Origin: Curtobacterium sp. VKM Ac-1395
Lineage (GTDB): Bacteria > Actinomycetota > Actinomycetes > Actinomycetales > Microbacteriaceae
Length of the DNA: 64,000 nt
Reading direction: 5' to 3'
Assembly: GCF_015350975.1 (NCBI RefSeq)
Contig: NZ_JADKRX010000001.1
Span: 248,001 to 312,000 of the forward strand
The translations under genes were made by a program, and so were the position numbers. Shown piece by piece: positions 7,924 to 17,137 of the stretch. Under the pieces are notes generated by a model that was given only the letters and a program-made list of their open reading frames with translations, was not told the DNA's origin and did not search any database. Numbering within the stretch: position 1 is the stretch's first letter; every line of letters starts with the position of its first letter.

Positions 7924-8019
7924 TGTCGGCAGGACCCGCGATCCTGACAAGACCATCAGGAGTTCATGACCTCGGGCGGGTCAGGCTTCCTCGACGAACG
8001 CGCTGCAGAGTTGGTGACA
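7924..8019 (-). promoter_or_regulatory. Possible ECF-dependent promoters; otherwise gene-free 7902-8302
   Basis: On the minus strand GGTCTTGTCA occurs twice. One copy gives TGTCAC (8014-8019), 17 nt, then CGTC (7993-7996); the other gives TGTCAG (7944-7949), 16 nt, then CGAC (7924-7927). This resembles ECF promoter layouts and points toward the sigma gene. The rest of 7902-8302 shows no convincing gene. Confidence 0.35.
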
Positions 8020-8302
8020 AGACCACGTCATCACCAGGAGGTCCGTCCCGGTAGCCGGTCACTGGCTACGACCGAGTTCACTGCATCGCTGATGCCCTCC
8101 TACGCGCGCTGGCTTCCGGCAGTCTCCGTCTCACATAGCTGGTCCGCGATCTTTCGCACTGAAGGTGCGTCATGCGGACGTGTCACGCGAGCTGCCCGAT
8201 CCTGGCCTTGCGGGCAGGACCGTGGCGACACCCGCCCGCGCACACGGCGACAAGTTGCGTGCGAAGGAGACACGTTATTCGCACGGCGACAGACAGGAGC
8301 AC

Positions 8303-9670
8303 CTACTGCGGCATGTCCACGAACCTCGAGAACATCCCGTGGAACGCCACCGTGATGGTGTCGGTCGGCCCGTTGCGGTGCTTCGCCACGATGAGGTCCG
8401 CCTCACCCTGACGCGGGTTGTCCTTCTCGTACGCCGACTCACGGTGCAGCAGGATGACCATGTCGGCGTCCTGCTCGATGGACCCCGACTCACGCAGGTC
8501 GGAGATCATCGGCTTCTTGTCGGCACGCTGCTCGGGCCCACGGTTCAGCTGGGACAGGGCGATGACGGGGACCTGGAGCTCCTTCGCCATGAGCTTGAGC
8601 GCACGCGAGAACTCCGAGACCTCCTGCTGGCGGCTCTCGACCTTCTTGCCCGAGGTCATCAGCTGCAGGTAGTCGATGACGACGAGCTTCAGGTTGTGCT
8701 GCTGCTTGAGTCGACGGCACTTCGCGCGGATCTCGACGAGCGTCATGTTGGGGGAGTCGTCGATGAAGAAGGGGGCGTCGTTGATGCGACCGCGGGTCTG
8801 CGCGATGGTGGTCCAGTCGCGGGAGTCCACGGTGCCCTTGCGCATGTTCTGCAGCGGCACGCTGGTCTCGGCGGAGAGCAGACGCATCGCGATCTCGGCG
8901 CGGCCCATCTCGAGCGAGAAGAAGGCCGCCGTCTGGTTGTGCTTCAGGGCGGCGGCGCGGCACAGGTCGAGCGCGAGCGTCGACTTGCCGAGTGCGGGTC
9001 GCGCGGCGACGATGATCAGCTGCCCGGGGTGGAAGCCGTTCGTCAGGCCGTCGAGCTGGGCGAACCCGGTCGGCACGCCGGTCATCTGGCCGTCGCGGCC
9101 CTTGGCGGCCTCGATCTCGTCGATGGCGGCGGAGATGGCCTCGGTCAGGGGGACGTAGTCCTCCGTCTGCACACCGCCGGCGACGTTGTAGACCTCGGCC
9201 TGCGCGCTGTTGACGAGGTCGGTGACCTCACCCTCCGACGCGTAGCCCATCTGCACGATGCGGGTGCCGGCGTCGACCAGGCGACGCAGGACTGCCTTCT
9301 CGGCGACGATCGCGGCGTAGTACCCGGCGTTCGCCGCGGTCGGCACCAGGCTCGTCATGCTGTGCAGGTACTCGGCGCCGCCGGCTCGGGACAGCAGCCC
9401 GGTCTTGGTCAGCTCGTCGGTGACGGCGATGACGTCCGTCGGCTCACCGTGGGAGTACAGCGACAGCATCGCGTCGAAGATGACCTCGTGCTTGGGGATG
9501 TAGAAGTCCACGCCGCGGGCGGTCTCGATGACGTCGGCGACGGCGTCCTTCGACAGCAGCATGCCGCCGATGGTCGACTGTTCCGCCAGCAGGTCGTGTG
9601 GCGGAGTGCGCTCCATGCCACCGCGATCCGCGTACGTCTGCGGTGCCGGGTCCAGATGCGCGATCGACAC
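8303..9670 (-). CDS. dnaB: Replicative DNA helicase DnaB
   Basis: Hexameric 5'-3' helicase that unwinds DNA at the replication fork. The 455-aa product has the N-terminal DnaB domain (HDLLAEQSTIGGMLL), Walker A ARPALGKST, Walker B LVVIDYLQLM, and the conserved LSQLNRG and DLRESGSIEQDADMV blocks. GTG at 9670 is preferred because AGGAG precedes it; the open frame extends further upstream without a ribosome binding site. No intein is present. dnaB normally follows rplI; here the T7SS locus separates them. DnaA-box-like sequences lie in its upstream region. Confidence 0.97.
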   Translation of the reverse strand: MSIAHLDPAPQTYADRGGMERTPPHDLLAEQSTIGGMLLSKDAVADVIETARGVDFYIPKHEVIFDAMLSLYSHGEPTDVIAVTDELTKTGLLSRAGGAEYLHSMTSLVPTAANAGYYAAIVAEKAVLRRLVDAGTRIVQMGYASEGEVTDLVNSAQAEVYNVAGGVQTEDYVPLTEAISAAIDEIEAAKGRDGQMTGVPTGFAQLDGLTNGFHPGQLIIVAARPALGKSTLALDLCRAAALKHNQTAAFFSLEMGRAEIAMRLLSAETSVPLQNMRKGTVDSRDWTTIAQTRGRINDAPFFIDDSPNMTLVEIRAKCRRLKQQHNLKLVVIDYLQLMTSGKKVESRQQEVSEFSRALKLMAKELQVPVIALSQLNRGPEQRADKKPMISDLRESGSIEQDADMVILLHRESAYEKDNPRQGEADLIVAKHRNGPTDTITVAFHGMFSRFVDMPQ

Positions 9671-9770
9671 ACGTGCTCCTCTTGTTGTCCGTACGGGCCG
9701 CCCCCGCACGCCAGTCCTACCCCGAGCAACCGACATCCCCCGGTCGCGCGCTCACCGTACGGGGTGCAAG

Positions 9771-9933
9771 TTATCCCCAACAAGTGCCCCTGTGGACAAC
9801 TCTGTGGAGGACTCGCGGAACACGCCGGGAAGCAGTGTGGAGAACTGTGGACAGACATGTGGAAAGAGTGGCCGGAGAACATACTTTCGACCGCTTGACC
9901 TGGGCTTTTGGTTTCCACACTGTGTGTGGACAA
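9771..9933. promoter_or_regulatory. DnaA-box cluster upstream of dnaB
   Basis: Exact TTGTCCACA boxes (as TGTGGACAA) occur at 9791-9799 and 9925-9933. Near matches are TTATCCCCA (9771-9779) and TGTGGACAG (9846-9854), plus several TGTGGA half sites. They lie in the 581-bp gap 9671-10251, where no gene is credible. Confidence 0.6.
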
Positions 9934-10024
9934 CCGTGCTTCAATGTGCGCTTGAAGGTTCCCGATTTGACGTCGTCACGGTGCGAAACGACTTGACAAA
10001 CGGGTTCCTGAACGGAGTGCTCCC

Positions 10025-10048
10025 GGCTGGCTCTCAGGGAGCCCAGCC
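10025..10048 (-). terminator. Possible terminator of the T7SS operon
   Basis: GGCTGGCTC (10025-10033) pairs with GAG-C-CCAGCC (10039-10048) with one bulge, about 200 bp beyond the eccC stop. A run of T residues is absent. Confidence 0.4.
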
Positions 10049-10217
10049 CGTCGGGGAAGGTAACCGGCCAACGCAGCGCACCCCGCGCCTCCAGGCTGGG
10101 AGCGGCGCAGACCGGACCGGAACCGGCGAGCCGGAACGAGGCCGGAACCAGGCCGAGACCGACCCGGGACACGCCCGACACCACCGAAATGAGAACCGCA
10201 AGCGGCACAACGACGAG

Positions 10218-10245
10218 CAAGAACAAGAACAAGAACAAGAACAAG
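10218..10245. repeat. Hexanucleotide microsatellite (CAAGAA)n
   Basis: About 4.7 head-to-tail copies of CAAGAA lie immediately downstream of the eccC stop codon (10252). Read on the minus strand, a TTG-started frame through the repeat would give alternating Phe-Leu, but there is no evidence that it is translated. Confidence 0.7.
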
Positions 10246-10251
10246 CGAGCC

Positions 10252-13200
10252 TCAGCCCGCCAGCACCGCGCCCGCCCCCGCCCCGACGCCCGCGCTACCA
10301 GCCCGCGTCGACGCCCGCACCACCGGCACCTGCAGCGTCGACGCGATCCCCGTCCCCAGGTGCACCAGCGCCGACCCGGGCACGATCCGCGACGAGATCG
10401 ACGACCGCGAGATCCGCACCCCGATCAGGTCCCCGGCCAGGGTGTCCTGCGGCGACAGCAAGGCCCCGCGACGGTTCTTCTTCGCGTCGACCTGCCACCC
10501 GCCGAACCCGGCGGCGAGCCCAGTGGTGTTCCCCCCGAGCAGCAGCCCCTGCCGGTTGTCCACAGCGGCCCGGCCCCAGTCGCGCAGCCACCGCGCGGCC
10601 GAGCAGTCGATGAGCAGCTCCCCGTCGTCGACCACGAGTACGAGCGGCGTGCCGTCCGGGGTGAGCACGGGGGACAACTCGTCCACAGTCACGTCGTCGC
10701 CGGTGAAGACCGCACGGACGCCTGGCAGCCCAGCCAGGTCACGCACCGGACCCTGCCGGGGCGCGACGACCACGAGCGAGGTCCCTCCGACCAGCAGTGA
10801 CCGCGCCATGGCGGCGAGCATGGTGGACCGGCCGGAGCGGGACGGCCCGGCGACCACGAACGTGCCGCCACCGGTGGCGAAGTCGACGGTCTGGAGCTCC
10901 ATGTCGTCACCCCCGATCCCGGTCACCGCCACCAGCGGCACGAGCGTCGGCGCGGAGTCGAGCGCCAGGGCGGCGTCGAGGTCCAGGTCCTTCGGCAGCG
11001 CGTCGACCCGGAACGGCCGGGGTGCCGGCGGGACCGGGAACTGCTCGCGGATGGCCACCGCGAGGTCGCGGACGGCCGTCGTCTGCCCCTGCCCGGAGAC
11101 GTCGGTGCCGAGCGTGGCGAACTGCACCTCGATGCCGGAGTCAGCGCGGAACCCACGGCCGGCGGGGATCGAGGCCGGCAGCTTCCGGTGGTTGATCCCG
11201 CCGAGCGAGTAGTCGAGCCGGTCGGTCAGGCGCAGCACGACCTTGTCGTCGGTGAGCGTCGACATCCGCGACGACATCAGCGTCCGGTCACCGGAGATCA
11301 CGACGTGGATGCCAGCCGCGGCTCCGTCGCGGAGCATCGACTGGATCGCGTCGGTCAGAGCGCCGCCGTCGACCTCGCCGAGGGAGGTCGTGAAGTTCTC
11401 CCACCGGTCGATGAGCACGAGCACGTGCGGCAGCCGCTCACCGGGGGCGGCGAGCAGACGCTGCTCGGTGATGTCCGCAGCGGATGCAGCGGCGATCAGG
11501 TCGTGCCGCCTGGCCATCTCCCGGGTCAGCCGGTCGACCAGCCGGGTCGCGCGTTCGACCTGCGTCCGCTGCACGACACCGCCGCAGTGCGGCAGGTGCT
11601 GCAGCGACGCAAGCGCGCCGTTGCCACAGTCGATCGCGTACAGGTGCAGGTCCGACGAGGGGACGGACTGCGCAGCCGACGCGGCGATGCTCCGGAGCGC
11701 GGTGGACCGACCGGACCCGGGCGCGCCCACGACGTACTGGTGCGTGAAGCGGTCCAGGTCGATCTCCGCCGCGCGCTGCTCCTGCGTGTCCGGCAGGTCC
11801 TCGACGCCGAACGGGAACCGCATGGTCTCCGTCGACGCCGCCAGCGACCGCCGCGTGCCGACGGAGGCGGACGCCACCTCGGCGAGCGGCAGCAGCTCCG
11901 GCAGCGGGGCCAGCCACGGGCTGTGCAGGGGGCCGATGCCCAGGCGGTCGCGCGCGTCCGCCATCGCCTGCACCAGGACCGACAGGTCGGTCGCGGCCGA
12001 CGACTGGTCGCTCCGGGTCGGTCGCGCAGGTGGTGCGGTCGCGAAGTCGCGCCAGTCGAGCACGCGCACGAACGGGAGGCTCGTGGCCGGGTCCTCGTCG
12101 CCGGCCCACCGGCCGCCGACCCGCGCTGACTGGAAGGGCACCACGGAGGAGTGCCCGAGCCGCGCGTACGCCCGGCCGGGGACGCTCTTCGGGATCCGGG
12201 CCGCGTCGGCGACGTCGATCACGTCGGAGCTCTCGCCGGTGTCCGTCATCCGGAGGGCCACGCGCAGGTTCGTGTTCGCGCGGATGTCCGGCCCGACCAC
12301 GCCACCGGGGCGCTGCGTCGCGAGGATCAGGTGCACGCCGAGGGACCGGCCGCGCTGGGCGATGCCGATGAGCCCCGCGACGAAGTCGGGCAGCTCGGTG
12401 ACCATGGCGGCGAACTCGTCGATCACGATGACGAGTCGCGGCATCGCCTCACCGGCACCGCCGCGGGCCAGGTGCGTCTCGTGGTCCTCGATGTCCTTCG
12501 CGCCCGACGCGGCCAGGATGTGCTCGCGCCGGGTGAGCTCGGCGCGCAGGGAGCGGAGCGCGCGCTCGACGAGGTGCTGGTCCAGGTCCGTGACGAGCCC
12601 GACGGTGTGGGGCAGCTCCGACGCCACGCTGAACGCCGCACCGCCCTTGTAGTCGACGAGCACGAAGGTCATCTGGTCCGGGCGGTTCGCCAGGGCGAGC
12701 GACGCGACGAGGGTCTGCAGGAACTCGGACTTGCCGGACCCGGTGGTGCCGGCGACCAGGCCGTGCGGGCCGTCCTTCACCAGGTCGAGGGCGAACGCGC
12801 CGTCGATGCCCACGCCGACCACGGCCGAGGTGGTGGCCTCGCGTGAGGTCCAGCGGTCGGCGACGAGCGCGCCGGACGGCTGCGGCAGCTCGACCACGTC
12901 GAGCAGCCGTGCGGCGTCGGGCACCAGGCCGTCGCCGTCGGAGCCGCTCGTGTCCCGCAGCGGGGAGACCGCGCGGGCGACGGCGTCGTACCAGTCGTCC
13001 TCGACCCGGTCGGCGAGCACGAGCTCCACCGGGGCGGCGAGCTGACGGCGCAGGACGAGCTCGGTCGCGGTCCGGTGCGTCACGGTCGCGACGCACTCCT
13101 CGGGCAGCTGCCACTCCTCCTCGTCGATGCAGACCAGGCGGATGCCGCACGCGGGCCCGTCGCGGAGCAGTCCGACGACGCCGGGCATCGCACGCAGCCG

Positions 13201-14703
13201 ACGGGCGCCGTCGAGCACGACGACGATCTCGGGCGAGAACCGCGGCCGCATCGAACCGTTCTTCGTCCGCTCGGCCTTCCGCTCCGCCAGCACCTGGCTG
13301 AGCTCGGCGAGCCGACGGCCGATCGTGTCACCGTCGGCACCGATGAGCGCGAGGGCCTCTTGCCCGTTCGTCGGCCGGAGGTGCGGCAGCCACAGGGTCC
13401 ACGCCCACGCCGGCACGTGCTGCTGCGCGGTGAGCACGACGAACTGCACCTCGCGCGGGCTCTGCGTGACGGCGAGCTGCCCGAGCACCCACCGCCCGAG
13501 GTCGCGCGGCAGGTCCTCGGCACCGGCGATCCCGAGCACGCCGACCTCGGCGAGCGGCACGGTCACCGGGACGCCACGTGTGATCCGCTGCTCGTCCGCC
13601 AGGCCGTCGAGGTCCCGGTCGTCGTCCACGGTGACGGTCGACGGCAGGTCCCCGACACCGATCCGCACGTGCAGGTGGTCCGTGTCCGAGGGCCGGCGCT
13701 CCCAGAGGCGACGACCGGGCGTCCCGGCGACGACCCGGAGCGACGCCGCGTCGAGCGCGGAGGACCGTCGCTCGTCCCGCTCGGCGAGCACGGCCCGGGC
13801 GATCGCGGCCTCGAGCGCGGCGACCCGTTCCCGGTGCTCCGCGGTCTGCTTCCGGTGGCTCTTCTTGCCGGTGCGCCGGGCCGTGACGGTCTGCCCGACG
13901 ACCATGATCGGGGTCATCGCCGCGAACAGCAGGTAGAACGGCGAGTGGAACACGGTGGCCATCACGATGCCGAACATCGCCGGCACGAACACCATGATCC
14001 AGGGGATCGCCGAGCGCTGCGGCGGGACCGGCGGCTTCGGGATCCGGAACTGCGTCGTCAGGAACGGCGGCAGCAGCCTGGGCGGCCGGTTGAAGTCGAG
14101 CTGGCCGGAGTCCGGCGGCTGCAGCAGGAGCCGGTCCGCCACGGCGACGGGCCGCACGGTGAGCACGCTGGAGCCGAGCCGGACCATGGCGCCCGGTTCC
14201 CAGACGACCCACTCGTCGCCGACGGGCTCGTCCTCGAGGGTCGCCGCGGCCGACTCCACGGTGCCGGCCGCGGGGTGCTCGCGCGGGGACAGCCGGACGG
14301 TGACGGTCCGGTCGAAGGCGATCCGAGCCTCCAGGCCGGGGTGGTCGGCAGCCTGCGCGCCGACGGCCGGGGCACCGTCCTCGACCAGCGCGATCCGGAC
14401 GTGGCCGGGCGCCAGCCGGCGTTCGCGACCGGCACCGACGCCACCGGCGACCAGCAGGTGGACGACACCGCGCTCCACCTCGGGACGGTCGGTGCCGTGG
14501 ACGTGCAGGACGGCACCGTCGACCAGCCCGCTGCGCGCGAACGGGACGTCGCCGTCGGACGCATCGGACGGCATGGGTGCGCTGCCGGTGCGTCGCGCCA
14601 GGGCGTCGACGACCGATCGCATGGGGGTCTGGCCGGGTGCGTCGACGAGGACGTCGGAGGTGGTGCCGACGACGTCGTCGACGACGGTGACGACGACGCG
14701 CAT
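10252..14703 (-). CDS. eccC: Type VII secretion ATPase EccC (FtsK/SpoIIIE family, fused Ca-Cb form)
   Basis: A 1483-aa membrane motor protein that should recognise WXG100 substrates and drive their export. The N-terminal ~190 residues include an FHA-like stretch (VRLGSSVLTVRP), as in EssC-type proteins. Two transmembrane helices follow (about 231-271), then three FtsK/SpoIIIE ATPase modules. Module 1 has canonical Walker A GTTGSGKS (about 651) and Walker B IVIDEFAAM. Module 2 (GAPGSGRST, about 992) and module 3 (GPSRSGRST, about 1285) carry Arg in place of the Walker A Lys. Its ATG overlaps the upstream stop by 1 nt. No eccB, eccD, eccE or mycP gene is recognised nearby. Confidence 0.93.
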   Translation of the reverse strand: MRVVVTVVDDVVGTTSDVLVDAPGQTPMRSVVDALARRTGSAPMPSDASDGDVPFARSGLVDGAVLHVHGTDRPEVERGVVHLLVAGGVGAGRERRLAPGHVRIALVEDGAPAVGAQAADHPGLEARIAFDRTVTVRLSPREHPAAGTVESAAATLEDEPVGDEWVVWEPGAMVRLGSSVLTVRPVAVADRLLLQPPDSGQLDFNRPPRLLPPFLTTQFRIPKPPVPPQRSAIPWIMVFVPAMFGIVMATVFHSPFYLLFAAMTPIMVVGQTVTARRTGKKSHRKQTAEHRERVAALEAAIARAVLAERDERRSSALDAASLRVVAGTPGRRLWERRPSDTDHLHVRIGVGDLPSTVTVDDDRDLDGLADEQRITRGVPVTVPLAEVGVLGIAGAEDLPRDLGRWVLGQLAVTQSPREVQFVVLTAQQHVPAWAWTLWLPHLRPTNGQEALALIGADGDTIGRRLAELSQVLAERKAERTKNGSMRPRFSPEIVVVLDGARRLRAMPGVVGLLRDGPACGIRLVCIDEEEWQLPEECVATVTHRTATELVLRRQLAAPVELVLADRVEDDWYDAVARAVSPLRDTSGSDGDGLVPDAARLLDVVELPQPSGALVADRWTSREATTSAVVGVGIDGAFALDLVKDGPHGLVAGTTGSGKSEFLQTLVASLALANRPDQMTFVLVDYKGGAAFSVASELPHTVGLVTDLDQHLVERALRSLRAELTRREHILAASGAKDIEDHETHLARGGAGEAMPRLVIVIDEFAAMVTELPDFVAGLIGIAQRGRSLGVHLILATQRPGGVVGPDIRANTNLRVALRMTDTGESSDVIDVADAARIPKSVPGRAYARLGHSSVVPFQSARVGGRWAGDEDPATSLPFVRVLDWRDFATAPPARPTRSDQSSAATDLSVLVQAMADARDRLGIGPLHSPWLAPLPELLPLAEVASASVGTRRSLAASTETMRFPFGVEDLPDTQEQRAAEIDLDRFTHQYVVGAPGSGRSTALRSIAASAAQSVPSSDLHLYAIDCGNGALASLQHLPHCGGVVQRTQVERATRLVDRLTREMARRHDLIAAASAADITEQRLLAAPGERLPHVLVLIDRWENFTTSLGEVDGGALTDAIQSMLRDGAAAGIHVVISGDRTLMSSRMSTLTDDKVVLRLTDRLDYSLGGINHRKLPASIPAGRGFRADSGIEVQFATLGTDVSGQGQTTAVRDLAVAIREQFPVPPAPRPFRVDALPKDLDLDAALALDSAPTLVPLVAVTGIGGDDMELQTVDFATGGGTFVVAGPSRSGRSTMLAAMARSLLVGGTSLVVVAPRQGPVRDLAGLPGVRAVFTGDDVTVDELSPVLTPDGTPLVLVVDDGELLIDCSAARWLRDWGRAAVDNRQGLLLGGNTTGLAAGFGGWQVDAKKNRRGALLSPQDTLAGDLIGVRISRSSISSRIVPGSALVHLGTGIASTLQVPVVRASTRAGSAGVGAGAGAVLAG

Positions 14704-15626
14704 CAGGCGCGCAGATCCTCGACGACGGTCGCGTCGTCCTCGACCGGCACCGCGGCGACGGTCGACAGCAGCTGGTCCACCCAGCGGACCACGCCGAACT
14801 CGTCGGAGACGAACGTGCCGTCACGACGGCAGTCGAGCGTCCAGCGCGCCAGCGGGTCGGGGCTCATGGACAGGGCGGCCCAGCGGCCGCCCGGGCGTTC
14901 CAGCAGGCGCGCGAGTTCACGCCCCTCGCTGCCGCCGGGGACACCGTGGACGACCAGGAGGCCCGGGGTCGCGTCCGCCGTGACCGCCGCCACCGCCTCG
15001 CCCACGGACACGGCGTCGGCCGGTCCGAACTCGCCGCCGCGGATCCCGACGGTCAGCACCGGGGTGCCGACCGACCAGGGGTCGGTGCGGACCTGGTCCA
15101 CGATCCGGCGCGCGACCGCGGCACGGGCTGTGCGGTCGCCGTCCAGGGCGACGAAGCCGGAGGCGCGGCGCAGGTCGACCAGGACGGCACCGTCCTGGTC
15201 GCTGCCGAGGCCGACGACCGTCGCGAACTGCGTCGAGGGGCTCTGCCCGAGCGGCACGGCCTGCAGTGCCCACATCGGGGCCGACCACGAGCGGCCGTCC
15301 GGGGTGGTCTGCCACGGCTCCGGGGGCGCGACCGTCGGCGACGCGAGGTCCAGGCGCACGGTGGGGCCGACCACGGCCCGGACGAAGCCGGGGAAGCCGA
15401 CGCGGGCGACGGTGCACGACGCCTCGACGCTGCGGAGCACGCGGTCGGTGGCCCAGGCGGCGCCCTCCTCGCGCCGGGGCAGGTCCGCCCAGGCGGCGGC
15501 GTCCGAGACGGGGCGGCGACGGTGCGCGATGATCGTCGGCACGACGAAGGCCAGGGCGCCGAGGAACAGCACCACCGACATCGTCAGCATGAGGTGGGAC
15601 TCGGGGTGGGAGAGCGACCAGTTCAT
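14703..15626 (-). CDS. T7SS-locus membrane-anchored protein of unknown function
   Basis: A 307-aa protein with one N-terminal transmembrane helix (about residues 13-35) followed by the basic stop IIAHRRRP and a soluble domain without recognised motifs. It overlaps eccC by 1 nt and the upstream gene by 4 nt, so the three are translationally coupled. Size and single anchor could fit an accessory membrane component such as an EccB- or EccE-like subunit, but no family motif supports that. A search with HHpred-type profiles would be informative. Confidence 0.65.
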   Translation of the reverse strand: MNWSLSHPESHLMLTMSVVLFLGALAFVVPTIIAHRRRPVSDAAAWADLPRREEGAAWATDRVLRSVEASCTVARVGFPGFVRAVVGPTVRLDLASPTVAPPEPWQTTPDGRSWSAPMWALQAVPLGQSPSTQFATVVGLGSDQDGAVLVDLRRASGFVALDGDRTARAAVARRIVDQVRTDPWSVGTPVLTVGIRGGEFGPADAVSVGEAVAAVTADATPGLLVVHGVPGGSEGRELARLLERPGGRWAALSMSPDPLARWTLDCRRDGTFVSDEFGVVRWVDQLLSTVAAVPVEDDATVVEDLRA

Positions 15627-16480
15627 GCGGCTCCTCCGAGCTCGGCCAGGCGGCGTTCCAGGGTGGTGGGCTCGGTGCCGGGGACGTCCGTCCAGCGGAA
15701 GGTCGTCATGATCGCGTCGAACAGGGTGACGAGGGCGTCGGTGAGGTGGTCGGTGGTGTCGTCCGCCCCGCTGTCGGTGTCGGTGTCGGTGCGGGTGTCT
15801 GCGGCTGCGTCGTCCGTGCTTGCTGCCTTCGCCGCGCTGATCGCGGAGAAGGACATGACGACCCAGCGGCCGGGGCGGTGGGGGACCGGGATTGTGTAGA
15901 CCACCTGGCGGTCGTCGACGACGGGCAGGTCCTCGCCGAGGCCGGGGAGTTCGGCGCCCGGGTCCACGCGCCGGATCACGGTCTCGGTGCGGGCAGCGAT
16001 GCCGCCGTCGACCTCGCGGATGCCGGGGTCGTCCTCGTCGTGGCGGGTCGGCAACGCGTCCGCGAGGACCTGCGCGATGACCTGCTCGGGGGCCTGGTCG
16101 GACTCGTCCTCCACCTCGGTCTCGATGATGGAGACCGGTGGCGTGTAGCCGTCGACGGGCTGCACGGCGAGGTAGACCGCGTTCGCGCCGTTGTCACCGG
16201 CCTCGACCACCGTCGCGGTCAGGCGCTTCCGCATCTCCTGGCGCAGGGGTTCGGCACGATCGCGGGGCAGGTCGTCCGGGAGCGCGCGGGCGATGACGTC
16301 CCGGACGATGGCCGCGAGTTCCTGCCGGTCGTCCTCGCGCGCGGGGAGTCGGGCCCACCCGGGCGGGACCACCATGAAGAACGAGGCCGTGGGGTCGGTG
16401 CGGGGCAGGTCGGTGGCGTCGGTGTGCGCCTCGTCGGTGGGGGCGGTGTCCGGGGCGTCGGTGCGGGTGGTGTCGCTCAT
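15623..16480 (-). CDS. T7SS-locus soluble protein of unknown function (285 aa)
   Basis: An acidic, soluble 285-aa protein. The start at ATG 16480 gives MSDTTRTDAPDTAPTDE and a 4-nt ATGA overlap with the preceding stop; the longer open frame upstream lies inside that gene. A segment FFMVVPPGWARLPA (about residues 34-47) begins the folded part. The body is rich in Asp/Glu, and a Thr/Asp-rich stretch (about 228-247) interrupts it. No signal peptide or helix for membranes is seen. A chaperone-like role comparable to EspG is possible by position only. Confidence 0.65.
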   Translation of the reverse strand: MSDTTRTDAPDTAPTDEAHTDATDLPRTDPTASFFMVVPPGWARLPAREDDRQELAAIVRDVIARALPDDLPRDRAEPLRQEMRKRLTATVVEAGDNGANAVYLAVQPVDGYTPPVSIIETEVEDESDQAPEQVIAQVLADALPTRHDEDDPGIREVDGGIAARTETVIRRVDPGAELPGLGEDLPVVDDRQVVYTIPVPHRPGRWVVMSFSAISAAKAASTDDAAADTRTDTDTDSGADDTTDHLTDALVTLFDAIMTTFRWTDVPGTEPTTLERRLAELGGAA

Positions 16481-17106
16481 GCGGTGACCTCGTTCTTGAC
16501 GGCGGCGAGCAGGTCGATGAGCTCGTCCCCGAACACGGGGACGACGTCGAGGTCCCGGGTGCGCCAGAGCACACGCGTGTCGACGGGGGTGGCGGTGTCG
16601 GCGGTCTCGAAGGTCTCGCGGCGGACGGCGCAGACGGTGGCCCAGATCGCGCCGTCGTCGTCGAGGTCGTACCGCGTGACGACGGGCCCCTCGCCACCGA
16701 CGTGGTCCGGCAGCTCGTCGACCGCCGGACGCTCGACGGGCAGGCCGCCCTCGGCGCCGGCGAGCTCGAGCAGCCCTGGCCCGTCGGACTCCGCCATGCC
16801 GACGGACACGACGACCGGCAGCGGCCAGCGGTTCGGCACCCCGAGTCCCGCCACGAGCCGTTCGCCACCGTCGAGCGCGGCACGGAACTCGAGCAGCGTG
16901 TCGAGCGCCGCCTCCGGGTCCACCTCGGGCCCGCCGTCGAACACCCGCTGGTCGGCCGGGGCGTCGCGGTCGACCTGCGCGATCGCCGCGAACAGCTCGA
17001 GTGCTCCCGCGCGCCAGGCCGGGGTGACGTCGGCGGTGCCGGGCACGACGAGCCACTGCGGGACCTCGACGTCGATGCGCGAGGTGAGGACGGGTGTTGC
17101 GCTCAT
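16477..17106 (-). CDS. T7SS-locus protein of unknown function (209 aa)
   Basis: A soluble, acidic 209-aa protein from ATG 17106 (MSATPVLTSRIDVEVPQW). A GTG nine bases upstream is an alternative but has no ribosome binding site. The stop overlaps the next start by 4 nt, placing it at the head of a tightly coupled run that ends with eccC. It lies 31 bp downstream of the putative substrate gene at 17138. No domain is recognised. Confidence 0.65.
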   Translation of the reverse strand: MSATPVLTSRIDVEVPQWLVVPGTADVTPAWRAGALELFAAIAQVDRDAPADQRVFDGGPEVDPEAALDTLLEFRAALDGGERLVAGLGVPNRWPLPVVVSVGMAESDGPGLLELAGAEGGLPVERPAVDELPDHVGGEGPVVTRYDLDDDGAIWATVCAVRRETFETADTATPVDTRVLWRTRDLDVVPVFGDELIDLLAAVKNEVTA

Positions 17107-17137
17107 GGGCTCCACTGCTTGTCGCGTCGGACCGGGG

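Noticed and set aside
7966..8355. 129-aa plus-strand frame with CAGGAG upstream
   Set aside because: It runs into the 3' end of dnaB on the opposite strand and has no recognisable domain; the apparent ribosome binding site is probably chance.
8165..9898. 577-aa plus-strand open frame across dnaB
   Set aside because: It is antisense to dnaB, which has all helicase motifs; the frame stays open because of GC-rich third positions.
9771..10244. 157-aa minus-strand frame starting in the CAAGAA repeat
   Set aside because: The first ~30 residues look like a hydrophobic leader, but the remainder runs through the DnaA-box cluster with no protein-like pattern. Noted under the repeat instead.
13075..15711. 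878-aa plus-strand open frame across eccC
   Set aside because: It is antisense to eccC, with Arg/Pro/Gly/Asp-rich composition and no motif; a GC artefact.
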